DNA of 64,000 bases from Alkaliphilus flagellatus (GTDB lineage: Bacteria > Bacillota > Clostridia > Peptostreptococcales > Natronincolaceae): NCBI RefSeq assembly GCF_018919215.1, contig NZ_JAHLQK010000001.1, positions 776,430 to 840,429 of the forward strand, read 5' to 3'. A program made the translations under genes and the position numbers. Under the pieces are notes generated by a model that was given only the letters and a program-made list of their open reading frames with translations, had not been told where the DNA came from and made no database searches. Each line of letters starts with the position of its first letter. Within the stretch, counting starts at the first letter, position 1. Of this stretch, positions 10,072-18,669 are shown one piece after another.

Positions 10072-10118
10072 AATACACTAACCGTATTAGTTTTAGAATA
10101 TGGTTGGTGTATTTTTGA
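10072..10118 (+). terminator. terminator after the MetRS-like gene
   Basis: AATACACTAACC pairs with GGTTGGTGTATT around an 18-nt loop and ends in TTT. Rest of 9994-10203 holds no recognisable gene. Confidence 0.65.
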
Positions 10119-10203
10119 AAAATAAAGGATTTTTTGAAAATATGTCAAAATACATTTTAAAAAGAAAAACATATTTTATCTTTTGAAAGGAATTTAAAAA
10201 TTG

Positions 10204-10596
10204 ATGGCAAAAGTAAGAAATAGAATCATTTACTTCATATTTATTTTATTAGTTATTATTTTAGGTTTAGGCTCAAGATATTTTTCAGATTTTCTGCCAA
10301 AATGGGTTCATCTTTATTTAGGTGATATTCTATGGGCACTTATGATTTTTTTTATATTTGGATTTTTATTTAAGAGAAAAAATACTTTTTGGATCGCTAT
10401 GGTATCCCTTTTATTTTCTTTATCAATTGAATTCAGTCAGCTATATCAAGCACAGTGGATAAATGAAATAAGGCATACAACAATTGGTGGGTTGGTTTTA
10501 GGGTACGGTTTTTTATGGAGTGACTTACTAGCATATACGGTTGGAATAGCAATCGGCATTTTACTAGAGAAACACATTATTTTTTACAATGATTAA
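10204..10596 (+). CDS. DUF2809 family membrane protein (copy 1, intact)
   Basis: 130 aa integral membrane protein with about four hydrophobic helices and the family segment LGLGSRYFSDFLPKWVHLYL. It continues through LGDILWALMIFFIFGFLF to FLWSDLLAYTVGIAIG. Start ATG 10204 is chosen over the TTG at 10201 because the second copy (12801) aligns to this ATG with the same GGAATTTAAAAATT leader. Function of the family is unknown. It sits directly behind the MetRS-like gene and ahead of a PLP enzyme. Confidence 0.85.
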   Translation: MAKVRNRIIYFIFILLVIILGLGSRYFSDFLPKWVHLYLGDILWALMIFFIFGFLFKRKNTFWIAMVSLLFSLSIEFSQLYQAQWINEIRHTTIGGLVLGYGFLWSDLLAYTVGIAIGILLEKHIIFYND

Positions 10597-10635
10597 GGAT
10601 AAAGTGATTACTTATTATAAGAAAGGGGATAAAAA

Positions 10636-11625
10636 ATGATAAAGTTACCAAATAGAATTCATCTTGCAAACTTACCTACTAGAATAGAAAGGCTAGATCG
10701 ATTATCAAAAGAATTAGGTGGACCTCAAATATTTATAAAAAGAGATGACCAAACGGGATCTGAAATTTCAGGAAACAAGATTCGAAAACTAGAATATGTT
10801 ATACAGGAAGCATTAGATCAAAACTGTAATTATTTAATTACCTGTGGTGGAATACAATCTAATCATGCTAGAGCAACAGCCGCAGCATCATCTAAACTAG
10901 GACTTCGTTCATGCGTTGTTCTTAGAAGTAGCGGGAATGATTCTTTAGAAGGGAATTATTTTCTTAATAAGGTTTTAGGAGCAGATATTGAATTTATAAG
11001 TCCAGAGGATTATAAAGAAAGAAGAATGGAAATTATGGATGAAATTAAAGCCCGTCTTATTAAAGAAGGACATAGGCCATATATAATTCCTGAAGGGGCG
11101 TCTAATGGAATAGGCACATTTGGATATTATACAGCTATGGAAGAAATACTAGAGCAAGAAAAGAATATGGGAATTAAATTTGATGCTATTGTTCTTGCTA
11201 CAGGCTCTGGTGGTACTTATAGTGGTATGTTTTTAGCAAACAAACTGTTAGGACATGGAACTAAGATTTTTGGTATAAATATTTGCGATAATGCCCCATA
11301 TTTTCAAGATAGAATTTATGGAATTCTTCAAGAAAGTTTTAGCTATATTGACAAAACTATAGATTTTTCAAAGAATGAAATTGAAATAATAGACGGATAT
11401 GTAGGCGAAGGGTATGCTCAAAGCACATCAGAGGAGCTTGAGTTTATCCATTATCTTGCCAAACTTGAAGGAGTTATTTTAGACCCTGTATACACGGGGA
11501 AAGCCATGTATGGATTGGTTAATGAAATAAAAAAAGGAAATTTTAATAAGTACAAGAATATTTTATTTATCCATACTGGTGGTTTATTTGGGTTATTTTC
11601 TAAAAAGGATTTATTTTTTAGTTAG
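10636..11625 (+). CDS. PLP-dependent D-cysteine desulfhydrase / ACC deaminase family enzyme
   Basis: 329 aa, ATG 10636 after AAAGGGG. Fold-type II PLP enzyme: the PLP lysine is K48 in SGNKIRKLEYV, followed by CGGIQSNHARATAAAS (substrate/PLP loop), the glycine-rich ATGSGGTYSGMFLA phosphate cup and IHTGGLFGLFS at the end. This signature is shared by D-cysteine desulfhydrase (DcyD) and 1-aminocyclopropane-1-carboxylate deaminase. In an anaerobe desulfhydrase or a related beta-elimination is the likelier activity; the sequence alone does not decide. Confidence 0.88.
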   Translation: MIKLPNRIHLANLPTRIERLDRLSKELGGPQIFIKRDDQTGSEISGNKIRKLEYVIQEALDQNCNYLITCGGIQSNHARATAAASSKLGLRSCVVLRSSGNDSLEGNYFLNKVLGADIEFISPEDYKERRMEIMDEIKARLIKEGHRPYIIPEGASNGIGTFGYYTAMEEILEQEKNMGIKFDAIVLATGSGGTYSGMFLANKLLGHGTKIFGINICDNAPYFQDRIYGILQESFSYIDKTIDFSKNEIEIIDGYVGEGYAQSTSEELEFIHYLAKLEGVILDPVYTGKAMYGLVNEIKKGNFNKYKNILFIHTGGLFGLFSKKDLFFS

Positions 11626-11658
11626 ACTTGTAAATTATAGAAAAGAGGAAAATTTTAA

Positions 11659-12771
11659 ATGAATAACTTGTTAATCATTGATAAATTCAAGTCTAAAAGG
11701 AAATTTAATCTACTTTTGGTACTAATAATGATTTTATTATGTTTTTCAATTAATAAATTTATGGGAAATCATCAGGAAATATTAGAAAGGTATTACTCGG
11801 GTACCATTAATAAGTGGATGATTCAAGGTATTAGCCAAATTACAGGGATACTTCCATTTTCTTTGGCGGAGATTTTATATGTGGGGCATCTAATTGCCAT
11901 TCCAGTAATACTTATACTTTTTATTTACAAGGCATTAAAGGGCAATTTCATTCCGTTTTTTTATAAAACCTTGGCATACTTTTGTGGGTTGTATGTGATC
12001 TTTATGTTAATGTGGGGGGTTAACTATAGTCGAATGTCCATTGGAGTAATGCTAGATTTAGAAACACGACCTTATTTAAAGGAAGAACTCTATGAATTGA
12101 ATCAAGCTCTCATCGCAAAGGGAAATGCATTGAGAGCAGGAATACAGGAAAATTCAGATGGGGTGATGCACTTAGATGGAGGTTACCAAGATGTTTTTTC
12201 TAGGGCATATAAAGGTTATGAATCAATTGGAAAAACAGTAAATGCGCTTTCTGGAAACTACGGAAGACCTAAATCAATAGCTCTTTCAGGTCCAATGCTG
12301 TATACAGGTATTACTGGAATGTATTTTCCGTTTACGGCTGAGGTAAATGTTAATACTGCTATTCCGAATTTACTGTTGCCAGCTACAGTACTTCACGAGA
12401 TGGCCCATCAAAGAGGATTTGCCAGTGAGAATGAAGCCAATTATATTGCATATCTAACAGCATCGGCACATCCAGATATAGATTTTAAGTATTCGGGAAC
12501 TGTACTAGCTTTGATTCACTCGATGAAAGCTCTTTCGTTACAAGACCATGAGCTAGCAGCAACTTTAAGTGCGACTTATTCAGAAGGACTAAAAAGAGAT
12601 ATTAGGAATTATAATGAATTTTGGAAAGTATATGAAGGAAAAGTAAATGAAACGGCTAATAAGGTAAATGATACTTACCTTAAGGGTAATGGCGAGAAAG
12701 ATGGAATAAAAAACTATGGAAGAATGGTAGACTTACTTTTAGCTCATTTTATAAAACACGGCGAAATATAG
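11659..12771 (+). CDS. DUF3810 family membrane metalloprotease-like protein
   Basis: 370 aa. Three N-terminal hydrophobic segments (about 19-37, 75-95 and 107-125) are followed by a large outside domain with a zinc-protease motif H246-E-M-A-H250 in VLHEMAHQRGFASENEANY. The downstream Glu makes it look like a gluzincin-type site. Its natural substrate is unknown. It starts 33 nt after the PLP enzyme with an AAAGAGG site, so the two are probably co-transcribed. Confidence 0.85.
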   Translation: MNNLLIIDKFKSKRKFNLLLVLIMILLCFSINKFMGNHQEILERYYSGTINKWMIQGISQITGILPFSLAEILYVGHLIAIPVILILFIYKALKGNFIPFFYKTLAYFCGLYVIFMLMWGVNYSRMSIGVMLDLETRPYLKEELYELNQALIAKGNALRAGIQENSDGVMHLDGGYQDVFSRAYKGYESIGKTVNALSGNYGRPKSIALSGPMLYTGITGMYFPFTAEVNVNTAIPNLLLPATVLHEMAHQRGFASENEANYIAYLTASAHPDIDFKYSGTVLALIHSMKALSLQDHELAATLSATYSEGLKRDIRNYNEFWKVYEGKVNETANKVNDTYLKGNGEKDGIKNYGRMVDLLLAHFIKHGEI

Positions 12772-12800
12772 AAAAGATTTTAAAAGGAATTTAAAAATTA

Positions 12801-13186
12801 ATGCTAAAAGAAAGAAATAGATTTACTTACTTCATATTAGCTTTAGTAGTTATTATTTTGGGTTTAGGTTCAAGATATTTATCAGATTATCTTCCAAATT
12901 CGGTTAATCTTTATTTAGGAGATACTCTATGGGCGCTTATGATTTTTTTATATTTGGATTTTTGTTTAATAGAAGAAATACTTTTTGGATTACTATTATA
13001 TCTCTTTTATTTTTCTTCTCAATTGAGGTTAGTCAGTTATATCAATCACAATGGATAAATACAATAAGAAACACAACAATTGGCAGGTTAATTTTAGGGT
13101 ACGGATTTTTGTGGAGTGACTTACTAGCATATACTGTTGGGATAGCAATAGGCGTTTTAATAGAAAAACAAATTATTATGGTATAA
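12801..13186 (+). pseudogene. DUF2809 copy 2, frameshifted in a poly-T run
   Basis: Same family and same upstream sequence as the gene at 10204. Codons 1-49 are read from ATG 12801 (MLKERNRFTYFILALVVIIL). The homologous remainder (FIFGFLFNRRNTFW to EKQIIMV) is in another frame that ends at 13186. The break is in the run after ALMIF: the intact copy has eight T residues and this copy seven, so one base is missing. It may be a decayed duplicate, a slippage-regulated gene or a base-calling error. Confidence 0.8.
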
Positions 13187-13224
13187 GTTTAAAATGGGTA
13201 TATAATATATTTATAATTCACATA

Positions 13225-13351
13225 ATATAGAGTATAATCATAATATATGACGTACTTAAAGAGACTTGTACTGCGAAGTGCAAGTAAATTAGGATGGTAA
13301 CGCGAAGATAACTCTCGTTCCTAAGATTTTTTAGGAATGGGGGTTTTTTTA
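13225..13351 (+). promoter_or_regulatory. truncated T-box leader remnant (no Stem I)
   Basis: GACGTACTTAAAGAGAC, a short stem, AGGATGGTAACGCGAAG (T-box core) and the terminator CTCGTTCCTAA / TTAGGAATGGGGG plus T-run resemble the 3' half of the leader at 7600. The tRNA-reading Stem I is missing, so codon sensing should be lost. Confidence 0.75.
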
Positions 13352-13396
13352 TTTGTTTTTTAAAATTAAATATTAAGTAAAGAGGAGGAAAAGGAT

Positions 13397-13698
13397 ATGA
13401 GTATTTTTATTGGAGGAGCTTGGCCTTATGCAAATGGTTCTTTACATTTAGGGCATTTAGCTGCATTATTACCTGGGGATGTAATAGCAAGATACTTTAG
13501 GGCAAAGGGGGAAAATGTATTATATGTTTCAGGAAATGTAAATTATGCGGAAGTGATCCAAAGATAAAAAAATGGTAACCAATTATTCTTTTAACTATCT
13601 AAATTTCAGAAAAAGAATTAAGTGAGTTTGGTATTTTATTTGAAAGATTAGATAAAAAATTAGTCGAGGAGGAAATAGATAAGTTAAATAAAGATTAA
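13397..13698 (+). pseudogene. methionyl-tRNA synthetase pseudogene (internal deletion)
   Basis: ATG 13397 follows GAGGAGGAAAAGG and reads 56 codons of a normal MetRS N-terminus ([20 protein letters not shown] with HLGH). It stops at 13565-13567, just after the GNVNYAE segment. A second in-frame piece near 13610-13698, reading EKELSEFGILFERLDKKLVE, resembles the C-terminal end of a MetRS. Catalytic core and anticodon domain are gone. It is closer to ordinary MetRS than the gene at 7966, so it is a relic of a real synthetase gene and not a copy of that divergent protein. Confidence 0.8.
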
Positions 13699-13741
13699 AT
13701 ATAAAGGAGACAAAAAAATTGTCTCCTTTATATTTAACATT
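13699..13741 (+). terminator. terminator behind the MetRS relic
   Basis: TATAAAGGAGACAA / TTGTCTCCTTTATA perfect stem of 14 bp with a poly-A loop, then TTTAAC. Confidence 0.75.
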
Positions 13742-13816
13742 GAAAGCAAATATGTAATAAACTATACTAAATATGTAAAAGCAAATAAATTATAGGAACA
13801 AAGAGAGGTATATAGA

Positions 13817-14512
13817 ATGAGGGATAATATAAACATATTAGTAGTAGAAGATGATATAGATATAAATAATCTATTATGCAAAATGTTGAGTAAGCAGGGG
13901 TACAATGTAAGAGCAGCTTATTCAGGCTCTGAAGCTAAAATGTGCCTTGAATATTATGATTTTCAACTTGTTTTACTGGATTTAATGCTGCCAGGAATAG
14001 CGGGGGAGGATATTATTTCTCACATAAGAAAAATGAAAAACATGCCTATTATAGTTATTTCCGCAAAATTAGCACAGGATACAAAGATAGAAGTATTAAA
14101 ACTTGGTGCAGATGATTTCATTATAAAGCCCTTTGATATTAATGAGGTTTTAGCAAGGGTAGAAGCTCAACTAAGAAGGTATATGGTGTTTTCTAATACA
14201 AACGAAAAACAAAATATATTATCACATAAAGATTTAATATTAAATAGTGAAACAGTAGAGGTTACCATTAAGGGTAAACCAGTTTCTGTTACAGCAAGGG
14301 AGTTTGCTATATTGGAACTTTTAATGTCCTACCCAAATAAAGTTTTTACAAAAGCTAATTTATTTGAAGCTGTATGGAAGGATGAATTTTTAGGTGATGA
14401 TAATACAGTAAATGTTCACATAAGTAATCTTCGATCAAAACTGGCTAAAGCCGATCCAAATACAGAGTATATTCATACAGTATGGGGGATTGGATTTAAA
14501 ATGAATGAATAA
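13817..14512 (+). CDS. OmpR/PhoB-family response regulator
   Basis: 231 aa. Receiver domain with the acidic pair ED (EDDIDI), phospho-acceptor D55 in LLDLMLPG and the conserved K in IIKPFD. The C-terminal winged helix ends with NTVNVHISNLRSKLAKADP and IHTVWGIGFKM. Start 13817 with AAAGAGAGG. It begins a four-gene unit with an ABC transporter and its histidine kinase, the layout of bacitracin/lantibiotic resistance modules, and probably controls transporter expression. Confidence 0.93.
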   Translation: MRDNINILVVEDDIDINNLLCKMLSKQGYNVRAAYSGSEAKMCLEYYDFQLVLLDLMLPGIAGEDIISHIRKMKNMPIIVISAKLAQDTKIEVLKLGADDFIIKPFDINEVLARVEAQLRRYMVFSNTNEKQNILSHKDLILNSETVEVTIKGKPVSVTAREFAILELLMSYPNKVFTKANLFEAVWKDEFLGDDNTVNVHISNLRSKLAKADPNTEYIHTVWGIGFKMNE

Positions 14513-14537
14513 ACTTAAGTCTTTCTTAAGTTTTTCT
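14513..14537 (+). terminator. weak hairpin between regulator and ABC transporter
   Basis: ACTTAAG / CTTAAGT with a T-rich tail. The stem is short, so read-through from the response regulator into the transporter is likely. Confidence 0.45.
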
Positions 14538-14600
14538 TTATGCCGTCTTGTAGATTGTATTTTAATATATAGTCATACAAGAAGAAGGAGGTTGATTTAA

Positions 14601-15524
14601 GTGACAGAAACGGTACTTAAGACAAAAGATATAACTAAAAAGTACAAAAATCACCTTGCTGTAAATAATGTTAATATAGATATAAAGCAAGGAGATATTT
14701 ATGGACTTATTGGCAAAAATGGAGCAGGGAAAACAACTCTACTTAGAATGATAAGTGGACTTACAATGCCATCAGGTGGAGATATAGAGTTATTTAATGA
14801 AACATCAAATGATGGACTAAACAAATCAAGAATGAGAACAGGATGTATAATTGAAACACCAAGCTTTTTTCCATACTTATCTGCAACTAAAAACCTTGAA
14901 TATTATAGAATACAAAAAGGTATTGTAGATAAAAAATGTGTAGAGGATACTCTTAAAATGGTTGGCCTTGAGGATACTGGGAAGAAAAAATTTAAAGACT
15001 TTTCCCTTGGTATGAAGCAACGTTTAGGTTTAGCCTTTGCTATAATAGGAAGTCCAGATTTACTTATTTTAGATGAGCCTATAAACGGATTAGACCCTAC
15101 TGGAATTGTAGAATTTAGAGAGCTTCTACTAAAACTTAATAAGGAAAAAAACATTACAATAATTATATCAAGTCATATATTAGGTGAGCTTTCTCAGCTC
15201 GCAACTAACTATGGGTTTATTCACAATGGTCATCTTATAGAACAAATATCGTCTAAGGAATTAGAAGGAAAATGTAAGCGCCATTTAGCAATTAAAGTAG
15301 ACAATACAGAAAAAGCTACGGTTATAATAGAAAAACAACTAGAAACTAAAAAATATGAGGTATTAAATAATAATGAAATTAGATTATATGATTATGTAGA
15401 TACTCCTGAAATAGTAACTCAGGCTCTTGTCCTTAATGAAGTTATGGTCTCCTCCATAAATCAAACTGGCATCAATTTAGAAAATTACTTTATTGAATTG
15501 ATTGGAGGTAATTATAATGCTTAA
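14601..15524 (+). CDS. ABC transporter ATP-binding protein (BcrA/lantibiotic-protection type)
   Basis: 307 aa from GTG 14601, with GGAGG 9 nt upstream. Walker A GKNGAGKTT, signature FSLGMKQRLGLA and Walker B LLILDEPINGLD are all intact. The FSLGMKQR signature and the C-terminal regulatory extension are those of BcrA-like exporters that protect against bacitracin or lantibiotics. Its stop overlaps the ribosome site of the permease gene, so the two are coupled. Confidence 0.93.
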   Translation: MTETVLKTKDITKKYKNHLAVNNVNIDIKQGDIYGLIGKNGAGKTTLLRMISGLTMPSGGDIELFNETSNDGLNKSRMRTGCIIETPSFFPYLSATKNLEYYRIQKGIVDKKCVEDTLKMVGLEDTGKKKFKDFSLGMKQRLGLAFAIIGSPDLLILDEPINGLDPTGIVEFRELLLKLNKEKNITIIISSHILGELSQLATNYGFIHNGHLIEQISSKELEGKCKRHLAIKVDNTEKATVIIEKQLETKKYEVLNNNEIRLYDYVDTPEIVTQALVLNEVMVSSINQTGINLENYFIELIGGNYNA

Positions 15525-16269
15525 TTATATTAAAGCTGAGCTTTATAGAAATTTTAACAGATTATACTATTGGAGCTTTGTAGTTATAATATCCGGTTTA
15601 GGATTATTACTTAATATATTGATGAAGGCCACAAGTGTTAATGCTAATATGGATCTTTCAGAATTAATGTATATAGGTATTCAATCAATTAATTTACCAC
15701 TATTTCTAGTTTTAATGATGATTGACATTGTTACAAGTGAAGAAAATAAAAATTTGACTTTGAAAAATGCTGTATCATTTGGTATACCTAGAAACAGAAT
15801 TGTTTTATCAAAGATAATTGCTACAGTTGTTCTATCTACTATAGCAGCATTTATTATACTAACTGTCTTTTTAGGAAGTGGAGCAATGCTGTTTGGGCTT
15901 GGTAAGGACTTTTCAATAGATATAGTTAAAGATTTTTCACTAAGATTACTAGTAGCACTCCCACTATGGATTGGAGGAATATCTGTAGGCACTTTTCTAG
16001 GAATTGTATTTAAAAACAATACAATATCTAGCTTTGTTTACTTCGGAGTATTCTCTATGACTGGTAATATTATTAGTCTACTTTCAGTAATTGTGTCTCC
16101 AAAACTTATGAATATTAATAAGTTTCTTATTACAACAAACTTATCCAATATAAAAGCTGACACTGTAGCGAGCAATACTTTAGGTTTTGCGACTTTAGTA
16201 GGTATCGGATTTACAGTAGTATTTACAATTTTAAGTATGTTATACTTTAATAAAAAAGAGATTAAGTAA
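15517..16269 (+). CDS. ABC transporter permease (BcrB/ABC-2 type)
   Basis: 250 aa from ATG 15517 behind TTGGAGG. Six hydrophobic segments, typical of ABC-2 permeases of lantibiotic/bacitracin exporters; the motif SFGIPRNRIVLSKI after TM2 is a common family segment. The frame overlaps the ATPase gene by 8 nt. Forms the membrane part of the transporter; substrate not determined. Confidence 0.88.
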   Translation: MLNYIKAELYRNFNRLYYWSFVVIISGLGLLLNILMKATSVNANMDLSELMYIGIQSINLPLFLVLMMIDIVTSEENKNLTLKNAVSFGIPRNRIVLSKIIATVVLSTIAAFIILTVFLGSGAMLFGLGKDFSIDIVKDFSLRLLVALPLWIGGISVGTFLGIVFKNNTISSFVYFGVFSMTGNIISLLSVIVSPKLMNINKFLITTNLSNIKADTVASNTLGFATLVGIGFTVVFTILSMLYFNKKEIK

Positions 16270-16286
16270 AACGGAGGGTGACATTT

Positions 16287-17198
16287 ATGCAACTATTAAC
16301 TATTATTTTTCTTATAATTATATGTGGCGTATTTGTCACTCTTTATATTTTATCACATAACGAAGTTAAGAATATAACTAATCAACTAAGTAGAATCAAT
16401 AAGACTAATACTAATTCAAAAATATTACTTACTTTTTCTAATAAAGAGATGAAAAATTTAGCTTCGGAAATAAATAAAACCTTAGAAGAAAAACAAAAAT
16501 CAGAAATTGAACATAAGAGGATGGATTTAGAACTTAGACAGGCTATTGCAAATATATCACATGATCTGAGGACACCACTTACATCAATAATGGGATATAT
16601 ACAGCTTATGGAGGAAGATAGCTTACCTTGCCATGAAAAGAAAGAATATGCAGATATAGTTAAAAGAAGAGCTGAGTCATTACAAAGTTTAATATCTAGC
16701 TTTTATGATTTATCAAGACTGGAAGGTAAGGAATATAAATTTGATCTTAAATCTGTAAATATAAATAATATAATGTGTGATTTAATAGCATCATTCTATA
16801 AGGATTTTTTAACTAAAGAGATAGAGCCTATTATTGATATAGATGAAAAAGTATCATTGGTTATTGCTGATGAAAATGCAGTAAAAAGAATTTTCTCAAA
16901 CCTAATACAGAATGCTTTAAAGTATGGAAATGAGTTTATGTATATCTCTTTAAAGGAGTATGAAGGTTATATTACAACAACATTTACAAATGTCGCACGG
17001 AATTTAAGTGAGGAAGATATAGCCCATCTATTTGAACGTTTTTTTACAGCTGACCCCACAAGAAGTGGTAAAAGCACAGGACTTGGATTGGCTATAACAA
17101 AAGAATTAGTCGAACAAATGGGACACGAAATTTCAGCAAAGCTAGCTGATTGTAAGCTTAGTATAATAATAAAATGGAGAACAACACATTCTTCATAG
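16287..17198 (+). CDS. sensor histidine kinase of the ABC exporter module
   Basis: 303 aa from ATG 16287 with ACGGAGGG 9 nt upstream; a GTG at 16278 is less well placed. One N-terminal membrane helix and almost no external loop place it in the intramembrane-sensing class. The dimerisation motif NISHDLRTPLTS carries H92. The N, D/F and G boxes (NLIQNALKYG, LFERFFTAD, GKSTGLGLAI) complete the kinase. It is the cognate partner of the regulator at 13817 and probably senses flux through the transporter. Confidence 0.92.
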   Translation: MQLLTIIFLIIICGVFVTLYILSHNEVKNITNQLSRINKTNTNSKILLTFSNKEMKNLASEINKTLEEKQKSEIEHKRMDLELRQAIANISHDLRTPLTSIMGYIQLMEEDSLPCHEKKEYADIVKRRAESLQSLISSFYDLSRLEGKEYKFDLKSVNINNIMCDLIASFYKDFLTKEIEPIIDIDEKVSLVIADENAVKRIFSNLIQNALKYGNEFMYISLKEYEGYITTTFTNVARNLSEEDIAHLFERFFTADPTRSGKSTGLGLAITKELVEQMGHEISAKLADCKLSIIIKWRTTHSS

Positions 17199-17315
17199 AG
17201 GACATCATAACACCTATAGAATGTATTTTATTGCAAGCTTGGTACATTATTAAAGAAACTTTATTGAATAAAATTCCATTGTATGATAACATAGTGAATG
17301 AAAACTAAATAAGAA

Positions 17316-17575
17316 ACATTAGGTTCTGTAAGATTAATAGGGAAATCGGTGAAAATCCGGTACAGCCCCCGCTACTGTAAGTGTGTACGAAATCAACTTA
17401 GCCACTGGATTATATCTGGGAAGGTGTTGAGAGTAGGATGATCCACAAGTCAGGAGACCTGCCTAATAGTTTATATTAAGTAACCTTCGGTGGGAAGGGG
17501 AGACTTTTGCTTTTTTGCACTTAATGTTTCTATGTGCATGATATATCCCTAACTTATACGGTTGGGGATTTTTTA
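17316..17575 (+). promoter_or_regulatory. cobalamin (B12) riboswitch with terminator
   Basis: Conserved aptamer blocks are visible: GGGAAATCGGTGAAAATCC (17340 on), CAGCCCCCGCTACTGTAAG and AAGTCAGGAGACCTGCC (about 17447-17463). Closing P1 strands are AAACATTAGG and CCTAATAGTTT. The expression platform ends in the terminator ATCCCTAAC / GTTGGGGAT plus T6 (17545-17575). Cobalamin binding should stop transcription before the BtuFCD and cbi genes. The region from 17199 to 17315 holds no gene that I recognise. Confidence 0.96.
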
Positions 17576-17618
17576 TTACCCTCCACCAGGGAAAAAACTA
17601 CAAACTGGAGGATGAAAA

Positions 17619-18638
17619 ATGAAAAAAAGAGTAGCAGCATTAGCATTACTGTTAGCATTATCAATATCTACAATAGCAGGATGTTCAAACCAAGCAAATA
17701 ATGTAGAACCTAGCAAGGATAAGGAGGTAGTAAATGAACTAGAGAAAAATATGTTAGAGGAGTATGGAGTACAGATAGGTGAAGACAGTGTTACCTTTAC
17801 TGATAGTAGAAATCAGCAAGTCACACTAAATAAGCATCCGGAAAGAGTAGTAGTTCTTTTTAATTCATATTTAGAAATTTGGGCTAAAAATGGAGGTACT
17901 GTAGTTGGTAGAATAGAAGAATCGGCGGATAAGATAGTAGAGGGAACAGAAAATGCTGAAATAGTAGGGACTTTAGGAGCAATAAGCCTTGAGAAGGTAT
18001 TATCATTAAAGCCAGATTTAGTAATTTTAAACGGCAACTCTAAAATTCAAATGGAGATAGTTCCTATATTAGAGGATAATGGAATTGGAGTTGTTGCCTT
18101 AGACTTTTTTGTAAAGGATGATTACTTTAAACTTGTAAGGTTATTTACTGCATTAAATGAAAGAGAAGATCTTTACCAAGCAAATGCTTTGCAAGTTAAA
18201 GAGGATATAGAGAAGATAATAGAAAAATCACCAAAGGATAAGAGTTATAAAGTATTAATAATGATGGCCAGTGCAAAAAGTATAACAGCTAGAGGATCAG
18301 ATGCTTATTTAGGTGAAATGTTAAAAGATCTTCATACAACTAATATTGCAGATACATCCAATAATACTTTAGATGATAAAAACTTTAGCTTAGAAAAAAT
18401 AATAGAAGAAGACCCAGATTTTATATTCGTCCAAACAACAGGAAGTGATATGGAAGCGGTATTGGATAGAATTAAAAAGGATGTAGAATCAAATCCAGCA
18501 TGGGCTTCCTTAAAGGCAGTAAAAGAAGGTAGATATATTTTCTTACCAAAGGATCTTTATATGTTTAAAGCAAATCATAGATATGCAGAGGCTTATGAAG
18601 GGTTAGCAAAACATCTTTATACAGATTTAGTTAAATAA
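17619..18638 (+). CDS. btuF: cobalamin/corrinoid ABC transporter substrate-binding lipoprotein
   Basis: 339 aa. Lipoprotein signal peptide with the lipobox IAGC (C22), then a periplasmic-binding-protein fold of the BtuF/FecB class. Seen are HPERVVVLFNSYLEIWAKNGGTVVGR, LKPDLVILNGNS and the C-terminal ANHRYAEAYEGLAKHLY. It is the first gene after the B12 riboswitch, which makes a corrinoid the likely ligand, not a siderophore. Expected on the outer face of the membrane feeding the permease at 18670. Confidence 0.9.
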   Translation: MKKRVAALALLLALSISTIAGCSNQANNVEPSKDKEVVNELEKNMLEEYGVQIGEDSVTFTDSRNQQVTLNKHPERVVVLFNSYLEIWAKNGGTVVGRIEESADKIVEGTENAEIVGTLGAISLEKVLSLKPDLVILNGNSKIQMEIVPILEDNGIGVVALDFFVKDDYFKLVRLFTALNEREDLYQANALQVKEDIEKIIEKSPKDKSYKVLIMMASAKSITARGSDAYLGEMLKDLHTTNIADTSNNTLDDKNFSLEKIIEEDPDFIFVQTTGSDMEAVLDRIKKDVESNPAWASLKAVKEGRYIFLPKDLYMFKANHRYAEAYEGLAKHLYTDLVK

Positions 18639-18669
18639 GAGAAACTATTAATTATATGGGAGAAATTTT

